38,949 nucleotides of DNA from Alloalcanivorax venustensis ISO4 (GTDB taxonomy: Bacteria > Pseudomonadota > Gammaproteobacteria > Pseudomonadales > Alcanivoracaceae): NCBI RefSeq assembly GCF_015356855.1, contig NZ_ARXR01000025.1, positions 1 to 38,949 on the forward strand, given 5' to 3'. Below the pieces are notes generated by a model, which saw nothing but the letters and a program-made list of their open reading frames with translations, was not told where the DNA came from and did no database searches. Positions 9,219 through 15,827 of the stretch are shown here, in pieces. The stretch's first letter is position 1. Every line of letters begins with the position of its first letter. A program made the position numbers and the translations under genes.

Positions 9219-10367
9219 TCAGGCGATGTTGTTGACCCGTCGTTCGCCACGGAACAGCTGGTCCATCTCCCCCTCGTAGTAGGCTTCCACACGGGGGTTC
9301 ATCACTTTCTTCCACAGCGGCGGCACCAGCGCCAGCACGTACATGGCGGCGTAACCGCCCGGCAGCTGCGGGCTCTCTTCGTAGTGACGCAGCACCTGAT
9401 AGCGGCGCTTGGCGTAGGCGTGGTGGTCGCTGTGACGCTGCAGCTGGAACAACGCCAGATTGGTAAGCAGGTAGTTGGAGTTCCAGCTGTGCGCCGGGGT
9501 CACCCGCTCGTAGCGGCCCTTGTCGGTGACCCGGCGGTGCAGGCCGTAGTGCTCGATGTAGTTGATCACTTCCAGGGTAAAGGCGGCCACGAAGCTCTGC
9601 GCCAGGAAGAACAGCACGCCCATCCAGCCGAACGCGAGACCGAAGGCCACCGCGAACAGCGCGGAGATCGAGTACCACCAGATCAGCTCGTTGTGGCGGC
9701 TGAAGTTCTTCTTACCCTTGCGCTCCAGATACTGCTTCTCCAGCTTCCAGGCGTTCAGGAAGTTGTGCTTGAAGGCGCGCGGCAGGAACTCGTACAGGCC
9801 CTGGTTGTACTGGGACGAGGACGCATCTTCCGGGGTGGACACATGCACGTGGTGGCCACGGACGTGCTCCACCTTGAAGCCGGCGTAGGTGACCGAGGAC
9901 AGCAGCAGGCCGCCCATCCAGTTTTCCAGCTTGGGGTCCTTGTGCACGAACTCATGGCCCAGGTTGATGGCGATGATGCCGCCCACGGTGCCGATGGAGA
10001 CAATCCAGCCCAGCTGGCCGAGGAGGGAGTAATCGTTGTTCACGAACACCCAGCCGGAGAAGAACAGCACGCCCAGCCAGATAAAGCCCATCAGGAACAG
10101 CGCGCTGGTGTAGATGCGCTCCTGGCTCATGGAAGGCACCTGCTGGTGCTCGTCCGGGTTGGACGGGTCCTTGCCGATGATGTAATCGAGCACCGGAATG
10201 ATGCCGAACACCACGAAATACAGGAACCAGGCCCAATAGTCCTGGGTGCCGGACTCGCGGCCGATGAAGGCGCTCATGGGCAGCAACGGCAGCACCGCCG
10301 CCCAGAAGGCCAGATAACCCCACTTCTTAAGCTTCAGCATCGTATCGGAATGCATTTTCGCGAACAT
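9219..10367 (-). CDS. alkB: Alkane 1-monooxygenase AlkB (AlkB2-like)
   Basis: A 382-aa integral-membrane di-iron hydroxylase that oxidises n-alkanes to 1-alkanols with electrons from rubredoxin. All diagnostic motifs are present: GHEFVHK (137-143), EHVRGHHVHVSTPED (167-181), NYIEHYG (269-275) and LQRHSDHHAYAKRRYQ (309-324), with about six hydrophobic helices. The start at 10367 follows GGGAGGAGACGAACC; ATG codons at 10355 and 10340 are alternatives. The divergent gntR neighbour matches the alkB2-gntR arrangement known in Alcanivorax borkumensis, so it is probably AlkB2-type. No rubredoxin or rubredoxin reductase gene is adjacent. Confidence 0.95.
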   Translation of the reverse strand: MFAKMHSDTMLKLKKWGYLAFWAAVLPLLPMSAFIGRESGTQDYWAWFLYFVVFGIIPVLDYIIGKDPSNPDEHQQVPSMSQERIYTSALFLMGFIWLGVLFFSGWVFVNNDYSLLGQLGWIVSIGTVGGIIAINLGHEFVHKDPKLENWMGGLLLSSVTYAGFKVEHVRGHHVHVSTPEDASSSQYNQGLYEFLPRAFKHNFLNAWKLEKQYLERKGKKNFSRHNELIWWYSISALFAVAFGLAFGWMGVLFFLAQSFVAAFTLEVINYIEHYGLHRRVTDKGRYERVTPAHSWNSNYLLTNLALFQLQRHSDHHAYAKRRYQVLRHYEESPQLPGGYAAMYVLALVPPLWKKVMNPRVEAYYEGEMDQLFRGERRVNNIA

Positions 10368-10479
10368 GGTTCGTCTCCTCCCTGGCCGTGGTCCTCGCCA
10401 GGCTCTGTCTTTAGCCAGCAGGCGGTCGAGCGGACGGATCCAGCCGACTCAGCCATTACTTTGTCATTCTTCGATGGCA

Positions 10480-10507
10480 ACATTAACAGCAATTCTTGAA
10501 TTGTCAA
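10480..10507 (-). promoter_or_regulatory. Candidate alkB promoter
   Basis: On the minus strand TTGACA (10507-10502) and TAATGT (10485-10480) are 16 bases apart. The -35 box overlaps the GAATTG/CAATTC dyad, as expected for a repressed promoter. Predicted from sequence only. Confidence 0.5.
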
Positions 10508-10519
10508 ACAACTCAATTC
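10498..10519. promoter_or_regulatory. Candidate GntR operator between alkB and gntR
   Basis: Perfect 6-bp arms GAATTG and CAATTC flank a 10-base spacer. The dyad covers the -35 of the predicted alkB promoter and abuts the -35 of the predicted gntR promoter, so one bound protein could control both. That the adjacent GntR protein is the binder is inference. Confidence 0.5.
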
Positions 10520-10548
10520 GTGACACAGAAGGAAAGTGCGCGGATAAT
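10520..10548 (+). promoter_or_regulatory. Candidate gntR promoter
   Basis: GTGACA (10520-10525) and GATAAT (10543-10548) are separated by 17 bases, 25 bases before the gntR ATG. It starts directly after the GAATTG-N10-CAATTC dyad. Confidence 0.5.
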
Positions 10549-10573
10549 AGCCGCCAGAACCCGGAGGAGCCCC

Positions 10574-11239
10574 ATGTCGCTGAAAGCAGTGAGTCTCAGT
10601 GAACAGATCGCCGAACACCTGAGCGAGCGCATCGTGCGCGGCGACCTCGCGCCCGGCGAAAAGCTGCCGGAAGCGGAGCTCGCCAAAGAGCTGGATGTGA
10701 GCACTAACTCACTTCGAGAGGCCTTCAGACTGCTGGAAAAGCGTCACCTGATCCGGCTTCAACCGCGCCGGGGTGCGCGGGTGTGCGAGGTCACGGAAAG
10801 CGAGGTCCGCGACCTGTATAACTTCCTGTTTCTGCTGCTCTCCCACCTGGCCGCCCAGGCCGCCCGGGACTGGAAACCCGGCGAGATCGAGGATCTGGCC
10901 ATGATGCTGCCCGAGCTGGAGCGCCACTACCGCAACGCCGACATGCCCGGCGCCCACCAGGTCGCCTTCCGCTTCGTGGAGATGGCCACCGCCCGCTTCG
11001 CCCGCAACCGCTACCTGGCCGACGACATCGAAGACCTGGTGCCCCTGCTCAAGCGCTTCTCGTTCATCGCCCTGCAGGAAGACACCACCGAATTCGACAT
11101 GTCACTGAAGATCTTCCAGCGGCTGCTGGAAAACGTGCTCGCCCGCAACGCCGAGCAAGCCGCCGCCGACATCCGCGAGTACGGCGACAACCAGTGCCGG
11201 CTGGTGCTGCGGGCTATTGCTAAGCGGGATGCGGCCTGA
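10574..11239 (+). CDS. GntR-family transcriptional regulator (FadR-type), divergent from alkB
   Basis: A 221-aa regulator. The N-terminal winged helix is at about 10-75 (LSERIVRGDLAPGEKLPEAE ... LDVSTNSLREAFRLLEKRHL ... RRGARV), followed by an all-helical FCD-like effector domain. The chosen ATG at 10574 has an excellent GGAGGAG site; the upstream in-frame extension runs through the promoter and is not credible. It is divergent from alkB with a shared dyad in the gap, so control of alkB by an alkane- or fatty-acid-derived ligand is a reasonable inference. Confidence 0.88.
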   Translation: MSLKAVSLSEQIAEHLSERIVRGDLAPGEKLPEAELAKELDVSTNSLREAFRLLEKRHLIRLQPRRGARVCEVTESEVRDLYNFLFLLLSHLAAQAARDWKPGEIEDLAMMLPELERHYRNADMPGAHQVAFRFVEMATARFARNRYLADDIEDLVPLLKRFSFIALQEDTTEFDMSLKIFQRLLENVLARNAEQAAADIREYGDNQCRLVLRAIAKRDAA

Positions 11240-11246
11240 CCCACTC

Positions 11247-11843
11247 TTACCCGCCCAGTAACGCCCGCACCGCGGCGTCCGCCAACCCGTCCCGATGCTC
11301 CAGGGGACTGGCCGGCATCAGCCCGTCCAGCCAGGGCCGAACCAAGTAATCCACCGGACCGAACACCAGGGCCAGCACTAGAGCGGGACGTCCCGCCAGA
11401 TGGCGGGTCTCCGGCCAGCGTTTCAGCCAGTCCCGAAGGGCCGTGAAGTAGAGGCCGTTGGCGTCGCGCAGTAAAGGCCCGGCCGCGCTCTCCAGGCGCG
11501 GGCGAGCAGCGAGCAGGAAACGCGCCCAGTCCGGGTGCGCCACGATCCAGTCCAGATAATCCTCCACCAGCGCACGCAAGCCCGCCTCGGCGGAATCCCC
11601 CTTGGCCATGGCGGCCATCGCGATCTCGCCGAAATGCTCCACCCCGGCCACGAACAGGGCGGCGAACACACCCTGCTTGTCGCCGAAGTGGTGATAAAGG
11701 CTACCCACGCTGACACCACTGCGGGCACGGATCGCATCGATGGTGACCGCATCCATCCCGCTTTCGGTGGCGCAGGCCAGTGCCGCCGCCAGTACACGCT
11801 CCCGGGCGCCGGCGCGGGGCCGCGCTGGACTTGCTTCGCTCAT
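11247..11843 (-). CDS. TetR/AcrR-family transcriptional regulator
   Basis: A 198-aa regulator. The N-terminal HTH at about 12-58 reads ARERVLAAALACATESG ... IRARSGVSVGSLYHHFGDKQ, typical of TetR. The C-terminal ligand domain is alpha-helical and unassigned. It is divergent from a PaaI-like thioesterase across 53 bases packed with TTCT/AGAA half-sites, so it most likely represses that gene and itself. Its stop lies just after gntR, tail to tail. The ATG at 11843 has AAGG 7 bases upstream. Confidence 0.9.
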   Translation of the reverse strand: MSEASPARPRAGARERVLAAALACATESGMDAVTIDAIRARSGVSVGSLYHHFGDKQGVFAALFVAGVEHFGEIAMAAMAKGDSAEAGLRALVEDYLDWIVAHPDWARFLLAARPRLESAAGPLLRDANGLYFTALRDWLKRWPETRHLAGRPALVLALVFGPVDYLVRPWLDGLMPASPLEHRDGLADAAVRALLGG

Positions 11844-11858
11844 ACTAGAACCTTATTC

Positions 11859-11873
11859 TAGAATTATATTCTA
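11859..11873. promoter_or_regulatory. Candidate TetR operator
   Basis: TAGAAT-TAT-ATTCTA is a perfect 6-bp dyad. An overlapping ATTCTAGAAT palindrome and a further AGAA half-site lie just to its left. It is placed between the divergent tetR and thioesterase genes, within 24 bases of both start codons. Confidence 0.55.
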
Positions 11874-11896
11874 ATTGCCATTCTGGAGGAGTCGCC

Positions 11897-12322
11897 ATGA
11901 CACCGCAAGACATGCAGGCCCTCGGCGAGCGCGTCCTGGCGGCGCAGCCGTTCAGCCGCTTCCTGGGCGCGCGCCTGGATCGTTTCGTGGAAGGGGAGGC
12001 CCAGCTTTCCCTGGCCCTGCGCCCGGAGTTCCTGCAGCAACACGGCCGCCCCCACGGTGGCATACTCAGCTATCTCGCCGATAACGCCCTGACGTTCGCC
12101 GGCGGCTCCTTGTACGGCGACGGCCTGACTCTGGAGTTCAAAATCAACTACACGAAGGCGGCCCAGGGCGACACCCTGGTGGCCCGCGCCCGGGTGGAAA
12201 GCTCAGGCCGCCAGGCGGCGGTGTGCCGCTGCGACCTGTTCTCGGTGGCCGAGGACGGCTCGGAAACCCTGTGCGCGGTGGCTCAGGGCACCATCATGGC
12301 GCCGGCGACCGCTACGGGTTGA
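11897..12322 (+). CDS. PaaI-family hotdog thioesterase
   Basis: A 141-aa single-hotdog acyl-CoA thioesterase of the PaaI/YbgC superfamily. The signature HGRPHGGILSYLADNALTFAG lies at about residues 49-69, where the HGG loop and the downstream acidic Asp are expected to act. The ATG at 11897 follows GGAGGA. Likely substrates are acyl-CoA esters, but the specific one is not readable. It is probably controlled by the divergent TetR gene. It is the last backbone gene before the AT-richer accessory island. Confidence 0.85.
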   Translation: MTPQDMQALGERVLAAQPFSRFLGARLDRFVEGEAQLSLALRPEFLQQHGRPHGGILSYLADNALTFAGGSLYGDGLTLEFKINYTKAAQGDTLVARARVESSGRQAAVCRCDLFSVAEDGSETLCAVAQGTIMAPATATG

Positions 12323-12365
12323 GTGCGTCCGAGCAGTACGTCCCAGGCCTCAGGTCATTTGATGT

Positions 12366-12383
12366 TATGTCGGATATGACATA
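12366..12383. promoter_or_regulatory. Dyad over the start of the XRE gene
   Basis: TATGTC-GGATAT-GACATA has perfect 6-bp arms and contains the first possible ATG (12367) of the XRE-type gene. A site here could mediate autorepression, and it suggests that translation may begin at a later Met codon. Confidence 0.4.
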
Positions 12384-12726
12384 TTTTATCGACATGATGC
12401 ATGCCAATAAGCGTAAGAAGGTGGAGAAAGGCGGCTGGAAAGTTGGTGATGCCGATGAGTTCCTGGGGCTTACTCCTGAGGAGTCCGCCTACCTTGGAAT
12501 GAAGCTGGCTCTCAGCCACGCTCTCAAAGAAAATCGGCGTAAGAAAGATCTGAGCCAAGTCGAGCTCGCCAAGCTGATCCAATCCAGCCAGTCTCGAGTC
12601 GCCAAGATGGAAGCAGGGGACCCCGGCGTTTCTATCGATTTACTCATGCGAGCTTTACTGGTGCTTGGCGCTTCGTCAGAAGAAGTTGGCAAAGTTATTT
12701 CGTCAGGAAAACCCCAAGCGGCATAG
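12367..12726 (+). CDS. XRE-family HTH protein, HigA-like antitoxin without a toxin gene
   Basis: A protein of up to 119 aa with a lambda-repressor-type HTH in its C-terminal half (about 50-105; SQVELAKLIQSSQSRVAKME). The N-terminal part, with GWKVGDADEFLGLTPEE, resembles HigA-type antitoxins of type II toxin-antitoxin systems. A partner toxin would normally sit directly upstream, but only 44 bases separate it from the thioesterase, and none is seen downstream. The start is uncertain: ATG at 12367, 12376, 12394 or 12397, none with a clear ribosome site. It is AT-richer than the backbone and is the only plus-strand gene in the island. Confidence 0.7.
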   Translation: MSDMTYFIDMMHANKRKKVEKGGWKVGDADEFLGLTPEESAYLGMKLALSHALKENRRKKDLSQVELAKLIQSSQSRVAKMEAGDPGVSIDLLMRALLVLGASSEEVGKVISSGKPQAA

Positions 12727-12794
12727 GCTCTAAGTCCGATTGAGACCGTTACACTTCAACCGGCCAGGTTGTGCAAGTCGACTGCGAGCAACCG

Positions 12795-13184
12795 CTAGAC
12801 ATCATGTTCAATTCTGCTGCCATAAATTTTTTTTACGGGAATGGCGTCAAGGTCGAGCCCTTCCAGACACCTTGCATTGACCGCCCAACCGTCGAAGGGC
12901 TCGACGCCCTCGCGCAGCTCCTGCGCAGTCGGGTCACTCGGTCGTCTGAAGGGCAGGATTCCGCACACCGGGCAGAAGTAGTCCTTCGCGGTTCGCGAGC
13001 CCCATTGGTACAACGTCAAATCGCTCCACGGAACCAGTAGGCGCAGCGAATCTTTCGCTACGCGATGATTCAGTGCACCTCTCCGCTGGCAGACGGAACA
13101 ATCGCAAGAACGCACATGATCAATGTCCGCATCCACTTCAAACCGGATTCTTCCGCAATGGCATGAACCCTGATACGTCTTCAC
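12795..13184 (-). CDS. GFA/CENP-V-family zinc protein (cassette gene)
   Basis: A 129-aa protein of the glutathione-dependent formaldehyde-activating (GFA) fold. Zinc-ligand cysteines are present in the family pattern: Cys8 and Cys10 (SCHCG), Cys27, Cys29 and Cys32 (CDCSVCQRRG), and Cys71 and Cys74 (CPVCG). The GTG at 13184 is preferred because MKTYQGSCHCG matches the usual family N-terminus and AAGG lies upstream; a TTG at 13193 is possible. Members bind glutathione adducts or act on unknown small molecules. It is the last cassette of the array, and its own downstream attC is degraded. Confidence 0.85.
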   Translation of the reverse strand: MKTYQGSCHCGRIRFEVDADIDHVRSCDCSVCQRRGALNHRVAKDSLRLLVPWSDLTLYQWGSRTAKDYFCPVCGILPFRRPSDPTAQELREGVEPFDGWAVNARCLEGLDLDAIPVKKIYGSRIEHDV

Positions 13185-13225
13185 AGCACACAACCTTATA
13201 CTTGTAGATACGATTACGGCAGCAG

Positions 13226-13295
13226 TTACTGATACGGTTAAGTGGCTCCACGAAGCAAAGCGAGTGTAGGGAGAGCACTTAACCTAAAGTTAGGC
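13226..13295 (-). other. attC-like site of the nucleotidyltransferase cassette
   Basis: On the minus strand, R'' GCCTAAC overlaps the stop codon. After five bases come L'' GTTAAGTG, a loop and L' CACTTAAC, a perfect 8-bp pair. The R' position, six bases on, reads AGTAACT, degenerate against GTTRRRY. Box order and spacing match attC. Confidence 0.6.
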
Positions 13296-13835
13296 ATTTA
13301 CCACCAAATTGGGCCAAATTTCGAGCCACCTTTTTTCTTGCAGGCGTTGAGCGAATACCTCTGGCTTCGGCCTCTTTCGATTCGGAGTAATCGTGTATTC
13401 GAAAAGCACATCAATACCAAACGGTGCGACGATTTCTATATCGTCACTTTCATTCAGGGTGGCACCAACTGCCGTTTCCACTTCCACCCAGTAGCTCATA
13501 GCATCTTCAGTTGAAGCATACGGACGATCTGAATTCCGTTTATGCATTCTCGCCTGGTTCTTTACCGACCATGGAAAGTCGGAGATCGCTTTGAGCCGAC
13601 TCTCTATGTCCTTGTCCGCTTCCTCGCTTGCCTTGTCCGGATCAAAGTAGATCAAATCGATGTCATTCAGAGCTGTGGCGCGGCTATACCCATGAACTTT
13701 ATCCCACGCCAGGTTGCGAACGAACCCAGCGGCAAGGAACCAATCACTCAACCCCAGCGAACTTGCAATGACAAGTGCCTGCATTCGCATGGCGTCTTCC
13801 GATATCCATTTCTTGATCTGTGCACTGTTATCCAT
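13290..13835 (-). CDS. Nucleotidyltransferase-fold protein, PF06042-like (cassette gene)
   Basis: A 181-aa protein resembling the nucleotidyltransferase_6 family, which is common in integron cassettes and bacterial accessory regions. The diagnostic segments are WFLAAGFVRNLAWD (32-45) and TALNDIDLIYFD (54-65), with the DxD pair Asp58/Asp60 as probable metal ligands. Substrate and function are unknown; it is not a recognisable aminoglycoside nucleotidyltransferase. The ATG at 13835 is chosen because the open frame upstream runs into the preceding attC. Confidence 0.8.
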   Translation of the reverse strand: MDNSAQIKKWISEDAMRMQALVIASSLGLSDWFLAAGFVRNLAWDKVHGYSRATALNDIDLIYFDPDKASEEADKDIESRLKAISDFPWSVKNQARMHKRNSDRPYASTEDAMSYWVEVETAVGATLNESDDIEIVAPFGIDVLFEYTITPNRKRPKPEVFAQRLQEKRWLEIWPNLVVNA

Positions 13836-13842
13836 TTCGATG

Positions 13843-13923
13843 CCTAACGCCCACAGCACGAGCGGCCTTATGGTCGAGCCGCGGCCGTACGGGAAAGGTC
13901 GCCGCTGAGACTGTGCTTTTTAA
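13843..13923 (-). other. attC-like site of the GNAT cassette
   Basis: On the minus strand the site ends in a perfect R' box GTTAGGC. Stem arms GCACAG/CTGTG and AGCGGC/GCCGCT pair across a 4-base mismatch. The R'' side is degenerate (TCTTAAA) and overlaps the gene's stop codon. Confidence 0.65.
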
Positions 13924-14384
13924 GAGGTGATCTTCTTGTACATGACATCAACCGTCACACCCTTATAGTCGCATCGCTCCAGATGAAGCCAGCCGAGTTT
14001 TTCATAAAGTCTCGAGGCGGACTCGGTGTAGAGGTACCAAGTCTTAGCGTTCGAGCAAGCCGCCTCAGTTTCGCATCGAGCGATCAGGTCGGTTGCTACG
14101 CCTTGGTGCCGAAAGGCCTCTTTCACATAAACGGCGGCTAGCCAAGGCGTTAAATCCGTTTTGGTATCCATGTCGCTCTCTACTAGAGCAGCCGAGCCAA
14201 CAAGCTGATTCCCAAACACCCCGATAAATATCGAAGGGATACCCTCTCGTCCCGCGGCCTCGGCGATCGCTGCGGCCCGGCCCTCCAGAGTCAGCGACGG
14301 GTTCAGATGCTTCCACTCCGCATGATGAAGCTCGGCCAACTCCGCAATGAATTCTTTCTTGTCAGCCAGCGGAAGAATTTCCAC
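13920..14384 (-). CDS. GNAT-family N-acetyltransferase (cassette gene)
   Basis: A 154-aa GCN5-related acetyltransferase. The acetyl-CoA pyrophosphate loop RHQGVATDL is at about residues 92-100, preceded by the beta-4 strand PWLAAVYV, and the C-terminal YLYTESASRLYEKLGW is the usual motif B region. The start is GTG at 14384 with AAGGGG eight bases upstream, just inside the preceding attC. The substrate is unknown; the sequence does not clearly fall in an aminoglycoside acetyltransferase family. Confidence 0.85.
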   Translation of the reverse strand: MEILPLADKKEFIAELAELHHAEWKHLNPSLTLEGRAAAIAEAAGREGIPSIFIGVFGNQLVGSAALVESDMDTKTDLTPWLAAVYVKEAFRHQGVATDLIARCETEAACSNAKTWYLYTESASRLYEKLGWLHLERCDYKGVTVDVMYKKITS

Positions 14385-14392
14385 AGTCCTTA

Positions 14393-14475
14393 CCCCTTAA
14401 CGACAGTATCTCGAGGCGCCCTGATAAGGGCGTCCGACGGCGATCCTTTAGGGCCCCAACCAACCAGAATGACTC
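14393..14475 (-). other. Degenerate attC-like site of the Imm32-like cassette
   Basis: Between the Imm32-like stop and the GNAT start, the minus strand carries GCCCTAAA (R''-like), a CGCCCT/AGGGCG hairpin and GTTAAGG (R'-like, one mismatch). Stem pairing between L-boxes is weak. It is placed where an attC is expected. Confidence 0.4.
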
Positions 14476-14476
14476 G

Positions 14477-14755
14477 CTATTTCCTCGAGTACGGTTTGCC
14501 ACCCTTAACCGTGGGCCAGCCATAGACCTTGACGTGATGTACAAGCCTGTATTTTTCAGACTGCTGTTCAGATGACAATTCGTTGCCGCCCCATTCCTCG
14601 GTAAAGTAATGGTCATGGGGAAACTCGCCAGCTTTCGCTTTTGCGGCTATTTCGAGAAGCTGCTTCGCCAAATACTCCAGCCCTGCCGGATTGCCATGAA
14701 CGAAAACCTGTTCACCTTCCTCGTCAGTTTCGAATGTTAGGAGATAATCGTCCAT
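14477..14755 (-). CDS. Imm32-like immunity protein (cassette gene)
   Basis: A 92-aa acidic protein. The layout LEYLAKQLLEIAAKA, then HDHYFTEEWGGNELS, then VHHVKVYGW resembles the Imm32 family of polymorphic-toxin immunity proteins. This is recognised by pattern, not by a search. The ATG at 14755 follows CGAGGAAGT; the frame upstream runs through the previous attC. No toxin gene accompanies it, so if the assignment is right it is an orphan immunity gene that could protect against a neighbour's toxin. Confidence 0.6.
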   Translation of the reverse strand: MDDYLLTFETDEEGEQVFVHGNPAGLEYLAKQLLEIAAKAKAGEFPHDHYFTEEWGGNELSSEQQSEKYRLVHHVKVYGWPTVKGGKPYSRK

Positions 14756-14768
14756 ACTTCCTCGTAAA

Positions 14769-14846
14769 ACGTAACGCTGAGCGTACCGGTGACATTGACG
14801 CAGCGACGCAACGACAAGGGCAGCCGTGTGCAGCGCATTGTTATGG
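14769..14846 (-). other. attC site of the VOC cassette
   Basis: On the minus strand it starts CCATAACAATGCGCTG directly after the stop codon and ends in GTTACGT (R' with one mismatch). The TAACAATGCGCTG opening is shared with the next attC at 15186-15257. Confidence 0.6.
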
Positions 14847-15170
14847 TCATCGCTCACTAAGCTCGACCTTTCTCCCATCAGGGTCTTCAACAATGTAGAT
14901 CTGCCTGCCGTTGAATTCATGCCGACTGACAGTCTTCACATGGGAGAGAACCTGCTGTATACCATTTAATGAAAAACCGACTCTGGAATTTTCCAATGTC
15001 TCGTTCTTCCACAATGGATAAAGCTCAAAAACAAAACCTGCATCTTGCGAAGCGTAGTGCGTAGGCCCGTCGCCGTGCCTCTCCTTGACGAAGTTGAACC
15101 CTAGCAGTTCATAAAACTGCTTACTCGCTTCCAATTCTTTACAGCGCAGGACGAGCAGGTTGATTTTCAT
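14847..15170 (-). CDS. VOC/glyoxalase-bleomycin-resistance fold protein (cassette gene)
   Basis: A 107-aa single-domain vicinal-oxygen-chelate protein. It has a beta-alpha-beta start LLVLRCKELEASKQFYELLG, a PTHYAS segment with a possible His ligand, VFELYP and the C-terminal IVEDPDGRKVELSE, which carries the usual final Glu. Such small VOC proteins act as dimers in metalloenzyme catalysis or drug binding; which applies here is unknown. ATG start at 15170 with AGGGTG upstream. Confidence 0.82.
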   Translation of the reverse strand: MKINLLVLRCKELEASKQFYELLGFNFVKERHGDGPTHYASQDAGFVFELYPLWKNETLENSRVGFSLNGIQQVLSHVKTVSRHEFNGRQIYIVEDPDGRKVELSER

Positions 15171-15185
15171 TGTTCACCCTGAAGA

Positions 15186-15257
15186 CCATAACGCCGCGCT
15201 TTGCGGCAGATGTGTAGCGCAGCGAAACATTTGTCCGGCAACAGCGCATTGTTAGCC
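15186..15257 (-). other. attC site of the HEPN-like cassette
   Basis: Minus strand: R'' GGCTAAC next to the stop codon, L'' GCGCTGTTGC, L' GCAAAGCGC and R' GTTATGG. The L arms pair perfectly apart from one unpaired G, the extrahelical-base feature of true attC sites. Confidence 0.8.
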
Positions 15258-15713
15258 TTAGCACCCGAATTCACCTGAAATGCGTTCCATGATCCTGTGA
15301 GCTAGCTCTGCCTCAGTTTGGGCAGTTTTAATCTCACCTGAATCAAAATAGGCCTTTTCGTGAACTAGCTCTTTCCTAGTAGCTTTGAAATCATCTACAT
15401 CGTTCAATAACACCGCATCGGATACGCCAAGCAAAGTTAGCTTTTCGCGATACGGCTTAAAGTCGTATTGCTTGAACGTTTTCTCTCCGTGCTTTGAAAC
15501 TATGAGTTGGTGGAGCACAGCTTCGAGCCACATGCCTGTAAAAACTACCACAATCATCGACTGTTTGAACGAGGCATGACTCGGATCGAATGCAAGAATA
15601 AAGCCTTCGGAACCGTCGTCTTTGGGCCTTCTGCCTGCCTTTGAGGCCTCGACCATTTTCACATACGCCTCCTCGGATATCTGCTTGTAAATCAAAGCAT
15701 TTGATACAGGCAC
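15258..15713 (-). CDS. Unknown alpha-helical protein with a HEPN-like motif (cassette gene)
   Basis: A 151-aa, mostly helical protein. A hydrophobic helix at about 52-72 (SMIVVVFTGMWLEAVLHQLIV) is followed by a helix containing Arg113-KELV-His118. This R-x4-H spacing fits the catalytic motif of HEPN ribonucleases. The layout of a long helix pair with R-x4-H near residue 115 fits a minimal HEPN domain, but the motif is short and can arise by chance. The start is GTG at 15713 with AGGGAG upstream, next to the previous attC. If it is HEPN, a role in RNA cleavage, toxin-antitoxin activity or phage defence would be possible. Confidence 0.6.
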   Translation of the reverse strand: MPVSNALIYKQISEEAYVKMVEASKAGRRPKDDGSEGFILAFDPSHASFKQSMIVVVFTGMWLEAVLHQLIVSKHGEKTFKQYDFKPYREKLTLLGVSDAVLLNDVDDFKATRKELVHEKAYFDSGEIKTAQTEAELAHRIMERISGEFGC

Positions 15714-15728
15714 AATATCTCCCTAAGA

Positions 15729-15827
15729 GGCTAACGCCTGAGCTCAGGTGCGTTTGAGCCGACAGCCGTTTTTGCGGCAGCAAAAATTGGCGGCGGGTCA
15801 AACGTCACCTTCAGCGATTTGTTAGGT
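15729..15827 (-). other. attC site of the DUF4236 cassette
   Basis: Minus strand: perfect R'' ACCTAAC overlapping the stop codon and R' GTTAGCC (one mismatch). The arms GGTGACGTTTGA and TCAAACGCACC pair with a single unpaired A. An inner TTTTTGC/GCAAAAA hairpin fills the 99-base site. Confidence 0.82.

Noticed and set aside
12740-12795. A full attC site after the GFA gene
   Set aside because: Only a short CAACC/GGTTG dyad and a GCACAAC box remain; spacing and length do not fit a functional site, so only the array border is placed here.
13920-14384. Antibiotic-resistance cassette (GNAT, and the neighbouring nucleotidyltransferase)
   Set aside because: Both have the general folds but neither matches a recognisable aminoglycoside-modifying enzyme family, so resistance is not claimed.
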